Positions 26,996-35,500 of a stretch of 64,000 nucleotides of DNA are shown here, one piece after another. Numbering within the stretch: the stretch's first letter is position 1; the number at the start of each line of letters is the position of its first letter. Origin of the DNA: Citromicrobium bathyomarinum (GTDB lineage: Bacteria; Pseudomonadota; Alphaproteobacteria; Sphingomonadales; Sphingomonadaceae); contig CP155577.1 in the NCBI GenBank assembly GCA_001306305.2, positions 2,463,501 to 2,527,500 on the forward strand, in the 5' to 3' direction. The notes beneath the pieces were generated by a model, which was not told the origin of the DNA, did not search any database, and saw only the letters and a list, made by a program, of their open reading frames with translations. The translations under genes were made by a program, and so were the position numbers.

Positions 26996-28582
26996 ATGGC
27001 ATCGCCCCCGGAAAAGCCTATCGGCAGCATCGCTCGCGCCGCGGAGATTGGCCGAATCCTAATGAGGCACGGAGCGAAGAATCTCGCCGGAGCCCTCGGG
27101 TTTATTCCCTCTTCGAACAATGTCATCGACCCTCGCGAATTTCGCCCGGCCGCAGTTGTCGCGTTCCTCCGTGACATCGGGCCAGTCGGCATAAAACTGG
27201 GGCAGCTCCTCGCCACCCGAAGCGATCTGTTCACCGAACACTGGATCACGGCATTCTCAACCCTGCACGATCAGGTGTCGCCAGTGCGCTTCGCAGATAT
27301 CGAGCCCGTACTTGCTTCAAGCTGGGGTGAGGACTGGCGGAACGACTTTGCGCAGTTCGACGAAAAGCCTTTGGCGTCCGCCTCGATTGCACAGACCTAT
27401 TCCGCCGAGCTAAGGGACGGTAGCAAGGTCATCGTGAAGGTTCGACGCCCGGGCACCGCCGCGCGGATGGAAGCCGATGTGCGTCTGCTTGTGCGTCTTG
27501 CCGAGATCGCAGAAGCACGCTCTCCTGACATCGCGCGTTACCGGCCAGTCGAGTTTCTGCGGACCTTCGGCCGCAATCTTGCCTGGGAGATGGACCTCGC
27601 TGCGGAATCCCGAGCCTGCGAGCGGATCGGCGCATATCTCGATACCATCGGCGTCAGGACCCCGGCCATCCATTGGGAACTGACCGGGCTGCGGGTGAAC
27701 GTTCAGGAACGCCTGTACGGCAGGCCCGCGTCTTCGCTGGGCAGCCCATCGGGCGACCCGCGGGTGGCGGCTTTCGCTAAAAGCTATGCCAACGCTGTCC
27801 TGCGGATGATCATCCTGAACGGCGAATTTCACGGCGACCCCCATCCGGGTAACGTCTTCCTGATCGGCGAGCAGGATGTCGGCTTCATCGACTTCGGATC
27901 AGTCGGGACGCTCACCAAGGCCAGGCGCGACGAGATCGTCCGCCTCGTGCTTGCGATTGCTGGTGAGAAAACCAGCGATGTCGCGAATGTCCTGCTCGCA
28001 TGGGCGGGGGAGCCGAAGGTGGATCGCGATGCGCTCGCGGTGGATCTGGATCAGTTGATCGGAGAGTTCAGGGGAACCGTGCTATCTGGCATCGAGTTCT
28101 CGCAGATTTTTTCCCGCGTTTTCGACCTGTTGCGGGATTATCGACTGGTTCTGCCACCTGATCTGGCCATTCTTCTGCGTACCTTGCTTACGGCAGAGGG
28201 TGTCGTCCGATCACTGGCACCCGACTATAACATTGCCGAGGACACCCGGCCGATCATGACGGAGCTTTTCGCCGAGCGGTTCTCGCTCGCTAGCGCTCGG
28301 TCGGGTTTGAAGAAACTTCGCGGTCAGCTGCTGGGGTTGTCGGCGTCCTTGCCCGACATACTTGCCACTGCGAACTCGATCGCAAAGTCAGGATATGTGC
28401 CGGTTCAGCTCGATCCGCTCAGTATCGAGCAACTCGCAGGACTTCGCAATGAGCGTCAGTCCTTGAAAGGCCCTCTAGCTGCCGCATTGATCGTGGCTAG
28501 CGCATTGCTTGTCGATCAATCCTGGCTTCTGGCTGGCGGCGCGCTTGTGATTGCTGGGGTGGTGCTCATCCGAAAATCATAA
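26996..28582 (+). CDS. ABC1/AarF (UbiB)-family atypical kinase
   Basis: This 528-residue protein starts at the ATG at 26996, five bases after marR. It has the ABC1 hallmarks: the KxGQ motif in GPVGIKLGQLLATR, the Ala-rich nucleotide loop LASASIAQTY, the lysine strand VIVKVRRPG, the catalytic GDPHPGNVFL and the metal-binding IDFGSVG. Two hydrophobic helices close the C-terminus. UbiB-type kinases support ubiquinone synthesis and membrane lipid handling. A copy inside an efflux cassette is probably a paralogue with a special role rather than the housekeeping gene. Confidence 0.88.
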   Translation: MASPPEKPIGSIARAAEIGRILMRHGAKNLAGALGFIPSSNNVIDPREFRPAAVVAFLRDIGPVGIKLGQLLATRSDLFTEHWITAFSTLHDQVSPVRFADIEPVLASSWGEDWRNDFAQFDEKPLASASIAQTYSAELRDGSKVIVKVRRPGTAARMEADVRLLVRLAEIAEARSPDIARYRPVEFLRTFGRNLAWEMDLAAESRACERIGAYLDTIGVRTPAIHWELTGLRVNVQERLYGRPASSLGSPSGDPRVAAFAKSYANAVLRMIILNGEFHGDPHPGNVFLIGEQDVGFIDFGSVGTLTKARRDEIVRLVLAIAGEKTSDVANVLLAWAGEPKVDRDALAVDLDQLIGEFRGTVLSGIEFSQIFSRVFDLLRDYRLVLPPDLAILLRTLLTAEGVVRSLAPDYNIAEDTRPIMTELFAERFSLASARSGLKKLRGQLLGLSASLPDILATANSIAKSGYVPVQLDPLSIEQLAGLRNERQSLKGPLAAALIVASALLVDQSWLLAGGALVIAGVVLIRKS

Positions 28583-28855
28583 TGAAGGAGCAACTTAATT
28601 CGTGCACGGTCACGTTACGGCAAAGCCGAACTTAATGAGGATTTCATACGCCGCACTTCAGCGACCAAGACGCATCGCGAAAAAAATTTTTCGACCTATT
28701 GCGATTGAAGGCTTATTTTCCTCAATCAGACGAAACTATGGAACGGCAGCTTTCAGGCTTGTCCTCGCCTGACTTTATGGCCGCTATTAGGGCGCATTGC
28801 TGCCAAGCGAATTAGACCCCACGACATTGAATTCGAATCTCTGGAGCGCGAAATC

Positions 28856-30037
28856 TCACTGACGCCAGGGGGCTTCGGATAGCGCCAGTCTGCACGCGAT
28901 TTCATCACCAATTTCGGTCGCAGCCTCAAGGAGGGAGGTATCATCCAAGTGTGCATACCGAGCTGTTGTCGAAACCTGCCTGTGGCCAAGGAGGCTTCCA
29001 ATCATCGGCAAAGTCTCGGATGATCGCGCTGCCAGGCTGGCATAGTTGTGCCTCAGATCGTGGAGCCTGACGTCATCCAGACCGGCATCACGCCGAAGCT
29101 TGCGCCAGAACCAGTCGATCGCTGAAACCGACTGCCCCTTGAACGGAAACACTAGCTCATCCTTCTTCCCACGCGGCAATCCATCGAGCACCGCCCTCGC
29201 CTCCTGGCCAAGCCAGACGATGCGCGGACCTGTCTTGGAATCGGTCAGTTTGAGCTTCCGCCCCTGAACCTCGCCCCAGGTGAGGTTGAGGATTTCGCCG
29301 CGTCGGCATCCCGTCAACGTGAGCAGTGTGACTACCGCCGCCTCGACGGGCTGGTCAGCGCGTCGGTCGACAAGGGCTTTCCCGAGCCGCGCCATCTCGG
29401 CGTCGCTCAGAAACCGTTCGATCTTGCGCCCCCTGTTCTTCTTCACGCCTCGAAAGGGGTTTGAATGCTCCGGAATATAGCCCCAGGCCTCGGCCTTGGC
29501 GAACATGGCTTTCAGAATTTCCATGGCGCGGTTTGCCGCGCCCGGCCCTGCCGAGCGCGTTACCTCCGCGTGCCAGCGCACCGCATCGGCATGATCGATC
29601 TCGTCGATGAACTTGCCCGCAAACGCATGGTCGAGATGGGTGCGGCGGTAGATGTCCTGGATCTCGCGCGTGGACTTCTTCCAGGTCGGTGCCGCCACAT
29701 CCCAATACGACTGAAGGAACGCCGCATAGGTCGGCGTCTTCGTGCCGCGCTTCTTCTTGTCTGCCGGGTTCTGCCCGAGCTCGATCCGGAGGATCAGCCG
29801 GCGGGCAACATCCTTCGCGATGCGCTCGGTAAGGATGGCGGCATCGCCGATCGTTATCAACCGCTGCTTGCCACCGATGGTCCGCTGGAGGACGTAGCTC
29901 TTGCGTCCTGAGCGGTGGATGCGCTCGCCAAAGCCCGGAAGCACGTAGTCAAACCTCGTCCGGCGCTTCCCAGCCTCTCCCGGAACAACGCGCGCGAGTT
30001 CCTCGGCCAGGATATGCTTCAGATCGTATCCGGTCAC
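28856..30037 (-). CDS. Tyrosine recombinase, second of a coupled pair
   Basis: From a GTG at 30037 the protein has 393 residues. The frame is open for a further 600 bases upstream, but there it only shadows the first recombinase. The catalytic set is present: Arg in TGCRRGEILNL, HDLRH in VRLHDLRHNYASL, the second His in LLGHRQVSTTARYAHL and its Tyr. The N-terminal part has the DUF4102-like strand YVLPGFGERIHRSG. The GTG overlaps the stop of the upstream recombinase as GTGA, so the two are made together. Both active sites look intact. Confidence 0.9.
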   Translation of the reverse strand: MTGYDLKHILAEELARVVPGEAGKRRTRFDYVLPGFGERIHRSGRKSYVLQRTIGGKQRLITIGDAAILTERIAKDVARRLILRIELGQNPADKKKRGTKTPTYAAFLQSYWDVAAPTWKKSTREIQDIYRRTHLDHAFAGKFIDEIDHADAVRWHAEVTRSAGPGAANRAMEILKAMFAKAEAWGYIPEHSNPFRGVKKNRGRKIERFLSDAEMARLGKALVDRRADQPVEAAVVTLLTLTGCRRGEILNLTWGEVQGRKLKLTDSKTGPRIVWLGQEARAVLDGLPRGKKDELVFPFKGQSVSAIDWFWRKLRRDAGLDDVRLHDLRHNYASLAARSSETLPMIGSLLGHRQVSTTARYAHLDDTSLLEAATEIGDEIACRLALSEAPWRQ

Positions 30038-31278
30038 GCCGCGATGCCCAGCGCACCGGCGAGGCTCGAACAAATCCGGTCGGCGCTCTCCGAGATGATG
30101 TCGTCTGCAAGATGCGCATAGCGCGCGGTCGTCTCGGGAAGCGCGTGCCCCAACAGCTTGCCGATGGTCGCGAGTGGAATGCCCTTGGCAATGGCCGCTG
30201 AGGCAAAGCTGTGGCGAAGATCGTGGAGCCGGACATCGGGAAGAGCGGCCTTGCGCCTGATCCTGATCCAGTGTTCTCCAAGATTGATTGGTCCCTCCCG
30301 ATGCAACGCCGGAAAGACAAGCTGGTCGTCGGCCCGGCGGTCGAGGCCACTCAGAATTTCGATCGCTTGCGGGTTGAGATAAATGGTCTTCGGGCCGGTC
30401 TTGCTGTCGGGTAGCGCAAGTCGAGGAATCTGGACGTAGCGCCAGCGCAAGGTCGCAATCTCCGAAGCACGTGCACCCGTGTAAACGAGCAAGAGAAGCG
30501 CGGGGATCACGAACGGGTTCGCAAACTCGTGATTGGCCAACGCGCGCCCGAGCCTGCGGTATTCGTCGGCGGAAAGGTAGCGCTCCGGGAGCTCGCGCTT
30601 GAAGCGGGACACACCGCGACACGGGTTGGAGCATTTGGCGCGATACCCGAGCTTTTCCGCATACTGCATCATGACAGACATGATCGGGATGGTGCGATTG
30701 AAGCTCCCTTCCCTCTTTGTCATGGTGTCGCGCCAGCGGTTGATGTCTGACCGTGCGATCATGTCGACCGGAAGTTCGCCGAAATGCGGAATGAGCAGCT
30801 GATCGATGCGCGAGCGCGAGCTCGTCCTGGTCGACGGCTTCCAGTGCGGCGAATAGTCGGTCCAGAATTCCTCGGCGAAGTCGACAAAGAGCGGGACCTT
30901 TTTCTGCTCGGGCGCAGACGGCAGGTCGGCAAGCGTAGCCCTGATGAGCAATCTGCGCGCGGCAGCGCGCGCGGCGGGAGCGCCCAGCGCACCTGCCGCC
31001 ACTCCCGCGCGTCCCAGCGTCACCATCCTCTGCACGCCTCGGGGCCTGTACTTCACTATCCAGCTAAGGTGTCCGGACTTGCGCTTGCGCAGTCCGAAGC
31101 CAGGCAGTTCATTATCCCATGTAATCCCGAGCGGAAGTGAGGCTCGACGGGCCACATGACCGGTCAGTTTCAGCTTATTGGATTGGCGTTTGTGTGTGAC
31201 GGCTGTGCCTTGCCCACCCACAGATTGCCGGTGGGTTAGAAATTTCGAACTATCTGTTTTTACTAGGTTTTGCTCCAT
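30034..31278 (-). CDS. Tyrosine recombinase, first of a coupled pair
   Basis: The 414-residue integrase has the Arg box (YTGARASEIATLRW), the HxxR box (VRLHDLRHSFAS) and the C-terminal LLGHALPETTARYAHL with the nucleophile Tyr. It differs from its downstream partner in sequence, so this is not a recent duplication. The start at 31278 is not certain. Later in-frame Met residues are few and the conserved part begins near residue 50. The pair probably mobilised an element of its own within the island. Confidence 0.88.
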   Translation of the reverse strand: MEQNLVKTDSSKFLTHRQSVGGQGTAVTHKRQSNKLKLTGHVARRASLPLGITWDNELPGFGLRKRKSGHLSWIVKYRPRGVQRMVTLGRAGVAAGALGAPAARAAARRLLIRATLADLPSAPEQKKVPLFVDFAEEFWTDYSPHWKPSTRTSSRSRIDQLLIPHFGELPVDMIARSDINRWRDTMTKREGSFNRTIPIMSVMMQYAEKLGYRAKCSNPCRGVSRFKRELPERYLSADEYRRLGRALANHEFANPFVIPALLLLVYTGARASEIATLRWRYVQIPRLALPDSKTGPKTIYLNPQAIEILSGLDRRADDQLVFPALHREGPINLGEHWIRIRRKAALPDVRLHDLRHSFASAAIAKGIPLATIGKLLGHALPETTARYAHLADDIISESADRICSSLAGALGIAA

Positions 31279-31689
31279 AAATGCAGCTTAGGCTGCGTCC
31301 GGTGTGCCAAATTTGTTCCCCAATTGCGCGTGGGTATCCAGTGTTGTTGGGAATTGAATTCCTGGCGGCAGTTTCCAGCCTGACCTGTCGGAGCGAGCGC
31401 AGACATTTGGCTATGGAAATCGCTTTGGCTTCACGCTGATATCCGGCCCCCACACAAGAACCGCACCCCCGGCAAGGCGGCGGCAAAGGAGCGCGTGCGA
31501 GGCCAGGAACCGGGGGTTGTCGGTTCCGCCAGCCTCGCGCCGCTTCGACCCGGCGCCGGGCGGGAGTGCGTGCGGGACGCAAGAGCAAGAACACTGCGCC
31601 CGCAGGAGCACCGCTGAACGCGGTGCGGGACCGAGCGCGTCACAAGTCCCGCTCCGCTTTTCGCCCCAACTCTTCCACCGGCGACCATG
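31279..31689. other. Gap without a clear gene
   Basis: These 411 bases lie upstream of the recombinase pair. The region should hold their promoter. Short open frames on both strands are Arg/Pro-rich shadow-like peptides with no recognisable family. I see no tRNA or other RNA gene. Confidence 0.4.
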
Positions 31690-31723
31690 AAAAAAGGGCA
31701 GGAACCGCAACCGGCTCCTGCCC
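31690..31723 (-). terminator. Intrinsic terminator after the 73-residue gene
   Basis: Read on the minus strand there is a 12-base stem (GGGCAGGAGCCG paired with CGGTTCCTGCCC, one mismatch) and a 3-base loop, then a run of six T. It lies 11 bases beyond the stop of the small gene at 31735. Confidence 0.8.
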
Positions 31724-31734
31724 CTGCTCGGTGG

Positions 31735-31956
31735 TCAGAATTCGTCGAGCATGCCGCCGTGCACAGTATGAACCACCCGGCTCGCCAGATGTGCCGGCAA
31801 GGCGTTGTAGTCGCCCTCGTCGAGAGCGAAGTATCCGAGATCGTCGTCTTCCACGACGTGCTGGTCGAAGAAGCTGTGCAAGGCCCGCCGTTCGGCAGTA
31901 GCGAGTGCTTCGAAGTAGCTGATTGAGTTCGATTCAAGAATGCCAAGTGTAGTCAT
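31735..31956 (-). CDS. Small acidic island protein, unknown
   Basis: The 73-residue protein starts MTTLGILESNSISYFEAL and is rich in acidic residues in the middle (VVEDDDLGYFALDEGDY). The ATG at 31956 has a strong GGAGG with the ATCAGGAG leader seen before other backbone genes, and the gene ends in an intrinsic terminator, so it is very likely real. I do not recognise the family. A longer frame upstream is only GC-rich shadow. Confidence 0.65.
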   Translation of the reverse strand: MTTLGILESNSISYFEALATAERRALHSFFDQHVVEDDDLGYFALDEGDYNALPAHLASRVVHTVHGGMLDEF

Positions 31957-32299
31957 GATTTCCTCCTGATGTCTGTCGGTGAGACGACGGGAGGAAGGCG
32001 GATGGGCGCGGTGCCGGCGGGTCAGGGATCGCCCGCACGGGCGACCGCGAAGCGGCGGTGGGGGCAACGATTTTGTCGGACCGCAGCGCAAGCGGAGGGG
32101 CGGCGAAATGGTGGGGCCCCGCCGTCCTTGACGCGCTTGTGCCGGGCCCGTCATCCTTAAAAGTCCGTGAGCCAGGCCCCTCCCCCGCTCAATGAAGAGC
32201 GCCTGTGCCAGTCACCTGCAAAAGGACTTTCCTACAGGGTCTTGCCTGTCCCATTGGACCCGCGGGAGGAACGCGAAGGGGGAGTAAGGATGAACTCCA
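31957..32299. other. GC-rich divergent region
   Basis: This 343-base gap separates the minus-strand 73-residue gene from the plus-strand DUF6437-like gene. It is very GC-rich with several short G-runs and contains the CTTTCCTACA motif at 32227-32236, 64 bases before the plus-strand start. No gene is supported. Confidence 0.45.
32227..32236 (+). promoter_or_regulatory. CTTTCCTACA island motif
   Basis: This is one of four copies of a T-rich CCTACA motif (others at 11114-11125, 11336-11347 and 58845-58854). Each stands about 57-72 bases before the start of a backbone gene and points toward it. Confidence 0.5.
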
Positions 32300-32566
32300 A
32301 TGCCATCGAACCGCAGCGCCGTTGCCGCCCTCCGAAAGCTCGAAGCCAATCAGGCAGCCCTCAACCAGCGTAAGCAGCACCTCGAAGAGCAGGCCGCGCT
32401 TGAACTCGGCCGCGTGATCCTCGGAACAGGTGTCGAGGCCTTCTCGAAGAAGGGCCTATCGAGGGTCGCCGCCGAGTTGGGCAAGCTCGGGGAAGAGGGT
32501 GCTCTGCGAAAGCTGGTTTCGTCTGCGCCGTCGTCTTCCCGATCCGGGCAGACGCCATCGGAATAA
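32300..32566 (+). CDS. Small helical island protein, DUF6437-like
   Basis: The 88-residue protein is a charged helix-rich chain (VAALRKLEANQAALNQRKQH, then ALELGRVILGTGVEAF). It resembles the small DUF6437 proteins of sphingomonad plasmids and islands, a similarity recalled rather than searched. Its function is unknown. The ATG at 32300 has AAGGA nine bases upstream. An ATG at 32290 in another frame has a better Shine-Dalgarno sequence but leads into a non-conserved peptide. Confidence 0.6.
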   Translation: MPSNRSAVAALRKLEANQAALNQRKQHLEEQAALELGRVILGTGVEAFSKKGLSRVAAELGKLGEEGALRKLVSSAPSSSRSGQTPSE

Positions 32567-32573
32567 ACATGAG

Positions 32574-32607
32574 AAAGGGGCCCTGTCCGCTGGGACAGGA
32601 CCCCTTT
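32574..32607. terminator. Bidirectional hairpin between convergent genes
   Basis: A 15-base near-perfect stem (AAAGGGGCCCTGTCC with its complement, one mismatch, four-base loop) stands between the plus-strand small gene and the minus-strand ssb. Each side is followed by a short T-run, so it can end both transcripts. Confidence 0.75.
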
Positions 32608-32630
32608 CGGATGGAGATCGACGGGAGAGG

Positions 32631-33029
32631 TCAGTCGATCTCGGGAGCGTCGGTGTTGTCGCCTTCTTCGCCGGAGCCGTTGCCGCGCGAGAGGAAGTCG
32701 ACCTTGTCGGCGAGGATCTCGGTTCCGTAGCGGGTAACTCCGTCCTTGTCTTCCCACTGGGTGTAGTGGATGCGGCCTTGGACCGATACCAGCTGGCCCT
32801 TGGTGCAGTACTGCCCGACGGTCTTGGCGAGGCCATTGAAGCAGGTCACCCGGTGAAACTCGCTTTCCTTGGCAGTGTAGCCGTTCTCGTCCTTGTAGGT
32901 CTTGCCGTCCTTGTCGCGCGCGGGGCGATCGGTGACGACGGTAATCCCGGTGACATTGGTGCCGCCCTTGGTCTCGCGGGTGTCGGGATCGCGGGCGATG
33001 CGGCCGGTGAGGATTGCGATATTGGTCAT
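32631..33029 (-). CDS. ssb: Single-stranded DNA-binding protein of the element
   Basis: The 132-residue SSB has the OB fold: MTNIAILTGRIARDPDTRET at the N-terminus, FHRVTCFNGLAKTVGQY and VSVQGRIHYTQWEDKDG. The tail is short and acidic but lacks the classical DDIPF end, finishing DNTDAPEID. That suggests a plasmid-type SSB that coats transferred single strands rather than the housekeeping copy. It ends at a hairpin shared with the convergent gene. Confidence 0.92.
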   Translation of the reverse strand: MTNIAILTGRIARDPDTRETKGGTNVTGITVVTDRPARDKDGKTYKDENGYTAKESEFHRVTCFNGLAKTVGQYCTKGQLVSVQGRIHYTQWEDKDGVTRYGTEILADKVDFLSRGNGSGEEGDNTDAPEID

Positions 33030-33299
33030 GGTGTAAGTCCTTCAGTTCCTCAAACCGGAGACCATCTCCGGCTTGCGAACATCCAGAAGAAGCAGGGCAT
33101 GGGAGGACTGCACCGCAGGAGCGAAGCTCCAAGGGAAACCTGTTCATGACGGGTGGTGCGGGCAGGCGCGCGAAGCGCGACCACACGGCCGGAAAGGAAC
33201 GGGTTGCCGTCCTCAGCTGACCTGGTTCAGGACTGTTCGCGACAAAAGCCGGATGGGTATCGGGTGCGGGTCTGAAGGTGCCGAGACCTTGTGTCGTAA

Positions 33300-33569
33300 T
33301 CAGCCTGCCCCATCGCCTTCCGATGCTGCCAGGAGATCCATGAAGTTGCGGGCTGCTTCCCGGTCTTCCTCGTTCTCGAACGCCAGATCGAGGTCGGGCG
33401 CGGACCCGAACATATGCAGGAACGACCACAGCGCAAAGCGCTTGCCGCGGTCCTCTTCAAGGCCGGCATCGACCCGACAATGCTCGATGCCGGCTAACAA
33501 AGTGTCGGGAGCAACCCCTGTGAGGTCGGTGGTGGCAAAGTAGCGCTGCAGCAGATCATCAAGTTGCAT
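33300..33569 (-). CDS. Small acidic island protein, unknown
   Basis: From the ATG at 33569 the protein has 89 residues beginning MQLDDLLQRYFATTDL and contains an acidic helix-forming C-terminal half (DLDLAFENEEDREAARNFM). The ATG has AGGA upstream. The longer frame upstream is unlikely. I do not recognise the family. The gene lies between DUF2493 and ssb in the same direction and is probably part of the same backbone. Confidence 0.6.
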   Translation of the reverse strand: MQLDDLLQRYFATTDLTGVAPDTLLAGIEHCRVDAGLEEDRGKRFALWSFLHMFGSAPDLDLAFENEEDREAARNFMDLLAASEGDGAG

Positions 33570-33821
33570 AGGCGGTCCTGTAGCCCGTAAAGTCGGGTAC
33601 GAAAATCGCAAGGTCGAGTTCGATTGTAGACGCAAGCATCTCGGTCGCAGAAGACGCGCCCGAAAAGTCAACTAGCCCGTTGGATTGAGCAATGAAGCTG
33701 CTCGAAAGCGTACCTATTCGGGCCTGTCATAACCCTACAATCGACTGAACCACCATTGATGGTAGTATGACCTCGCGACCCGAAGGGCTCGGAGCAGCAA
33801 TGCAATGAGTTCTCTCCTTAT

Positions 33822-33850
33822 GGGCGGCCTCGGAGGAGGCCGCCCTTTTT
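33822..33850 (+). terminator. Orphan intrinsic terminator on the plus strand
   Basis: A perfect 10-base stem (GGGCGGCCTC/GAGGCCGCCC) with loop GGAG is followed by TTTTT. No plus-strand gene lies in the 1.2 kb upstream, and the neighbours are both on the minus strand. It may end a small RNA or a very short leader transcript. Confidence 0.75.
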
Positions 33851-33897
33851 CGGCAATGAAGACTAACCGAAACGAGAGATTGAAGGCGTCTCGGCGA

Positions 33898-34830
33898 TTA
33901 CGCCGGGCTGGTGCCCAACAGCCCGCGACGATCGACCACGGTGATCCGACGCGTCTTGGCGTCGATCACCAGTCGTTCGGTCACGCCATTGCCCGGAAAT
34001 GCGACAACGTAGCGGGGATTGAGCGAGAGCATCTGCTCGTTGCGCTTGAAGCCGGCGCGAGCGCCAAGCCGACGGTCGAGCGAATAGGTAAGCTGCTGCA
34101 CTTCGCGGCGTTCAGCCCAGCTCGCTGCCAGGCGATCGGCACCCTTGCCGTCCCCGCCATGGACCAGGAAGAGATCGGGAACCACATCGCGAACCTTGTC
34201 CAGCGTCGCCCAGATACTGTCGGCATAAACGCGCGCCTCCTCGGCGCTCTCGAAGCTCTGACGACCACCGGCAAAGACGACCGGAGTTCCCTCCGGGATC
34301 AGGGCGTGACGCCGGTTCTCGGCACGTGCGCGAAGGAAATCTCGGGCATCGATAACAGCCGAGGTTAGGTGGCGCGAATGGCTCGCGCGCGAGCCGGAAA
34401 CGGGCTTCCACGAGGAACCGGTTTCGTCGCGATAGAGTGTAGCAGCCATCTCGCGCATCTGCTCGAAGGCCAGCATGCTTGCTTCGGCAGCCTGCGCGCG
34501 CTCGACCTGCTCTTCGAGGTTACTCGAATGCACTTCGGAGCCATCGGCCGATGCGAGGAGGACCCGGATCTCGTCGCTGGCCCGGTCGAGCTGAGCGGAC
34601 TTGCGGCTTGCAGCGCGGTGGAAGAGATTGACCATGCCCCAGGCAATATCCTCGGCATCAGCTTCCAGGGCCGTGTCGGAAAACATCGCGAAGAGGTCGG
34701 ACCATACGGCGCAAAGCGTCTGGTCGATCGCATCCTCGCAGGGAAAGTCGGTCTCGTTGAACGGGGCTGGCCTGATGTTGAGGCCTGAAAGGTCAAGGCC
34801 GCTCAAATGGTCGATGAAGCTGTCGTACAT
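33898..34830 (-). CDS. DUF2493 (SLOG-like) protein
   Basis: The 310-residue protein has an unknown helical N-terminal part. Its C-terminal DUF2493 domain (about residues 185-310) has VVFAGGRQSFESAEEARVYA and LFLVHGGDGKGADRLAASWA, the GGRxF and HGGxxGxD motifs of the YspA/SLOG Rossmann-like superfamily. SLOG domains bind nucleotide-derived ligands in conflict systems and in plasmids. GATCAGGAG precedes the ATG, the same leader as ardC and parB. The exact role is unknown. Confidence 0.85.
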   Translation of the reverse strand: MYDSFIDHLSGLDLSGLNIRPAPFNETDFPCEDAIDQTLCAVWSDLFAMFSDTALEADAEDIAWGMVNLFHRAASRKSAQLDRASDEIRVLLASADGSEVHSSNLEEQVERAQAAEASMLAFEQMREMAATLYRDETGSSWKPVSGSRASHSRHLTSAVIDARDFLRARAENRRHALIPEGTPVVFAGGRQSFESAEEARVYADSIWATLDKVRDVVPDLFLVHGGDGKGADRLAASWAERREVQQLTYSLDRRLGARAGFKRNEQMLSLNPRYVVAFPGNGVTERLVIDAKTRRITVVDRRGLLGTSPA

Positions 34831-35048
34831 GGGTGTCTCCTGATCGCGGGGACAAGGAGAGGAGGCACCATTGCCTCGGCCCTGTCCGCCGGAGCCCGAT
34901 CAGGGCCGGGACAACGGGCGAGACGCACCGCACAGCGGGAAACCTGCGGCCCTAGGCTGGCGCGGGCAACACGGGCCGACGGGCCGCAGGTTGCGGCTCG
35001 CCCCGACCGGCCCAAGGGCCTCTCCCGGCGGACTGGGACGAGGCAGAA

Positions 35049-35489
35049 TCAGACCCCGATGCCGCAAGCGGATCGGGAGCGCTCGAAGATCGCTTCGCCA
35101 TTCGAGAACCGCCCGACCAGGCGCAACTCACCAAACAGGTCGATGAACCGTCCCGACACCTGGCCAAGCCAGTGCCGTGACCTCGCCGTTCGAGGGTTGT
35201 AGAAATCGGCCTCCCAGTACCGGGCATCGTCGCGTTCGGCGAGCCAGATCGCCGCGAGCCCGCAATAGGTCGATATGCCGCAATCGGCGAAGGCATTGCG
35301 AAGGAGGATACGATCTTCGCGGCCACGCCATCCATCGAAGCGCTCGAACGACGGAAAGGCCGCTTTCGCGGTATCGATGATCTCTTCGACGAGGCATTCG
35401 TAGGCCCAGTCGATATCTTGGTCTTCGCCGTCATCAAGCAGGCGAAAGGCCACCACGGAGCCGGTAGGATAGCTGACGGAACGTCCCAT
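35049..35489 (-). CDS. Conserved-looking island protein of unknown function
   Basis: The 146-residue protein begins MGRSVSYPTGSVVAFRLLDD and has a central stretch FADCGISTYCGLAAIWLAER and a C-terminal part RHWLGQVSGRFIDLFGELRL. GAGGAG stands before the ATG, and the gene follows ardC by 11 bases, so the two are one operon. No motif gives a function. By linkage with ArdC it may help an incoming element survive in a new host, which is inference only. Confidence 0.75.
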   Translation of the reverse strand: MGRSVSYPTGSVVAFRLLDDGEDQDIDWAYECLVEEIIDTAKAAFPSFERFDGWRGREDRILLRNAFADCGISTYCGLAAIWLAERDDARYWEADFYNPRTARSRHWLGQVSGRFIDLFGELRLVGRFSNGEAIFERSRSACGIGV

Positions 35490-35500
35490 CTCACTGCTCC

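Noticed and set aside
30038-30634. Upstream extension of the second recombinase
   Set aside because: The extra 199 codons overlap the first recombinase and carry no integrase features. The GTG at 30037 gives a normal length.
28826-31361. ATTGAATTC occurring on both sides of the recombinase pair as a possible attachment repeat
   Set aside because: Only nine bases match, the core is a palindrome, and the flanks differ. Chance is a sufficient explanation.
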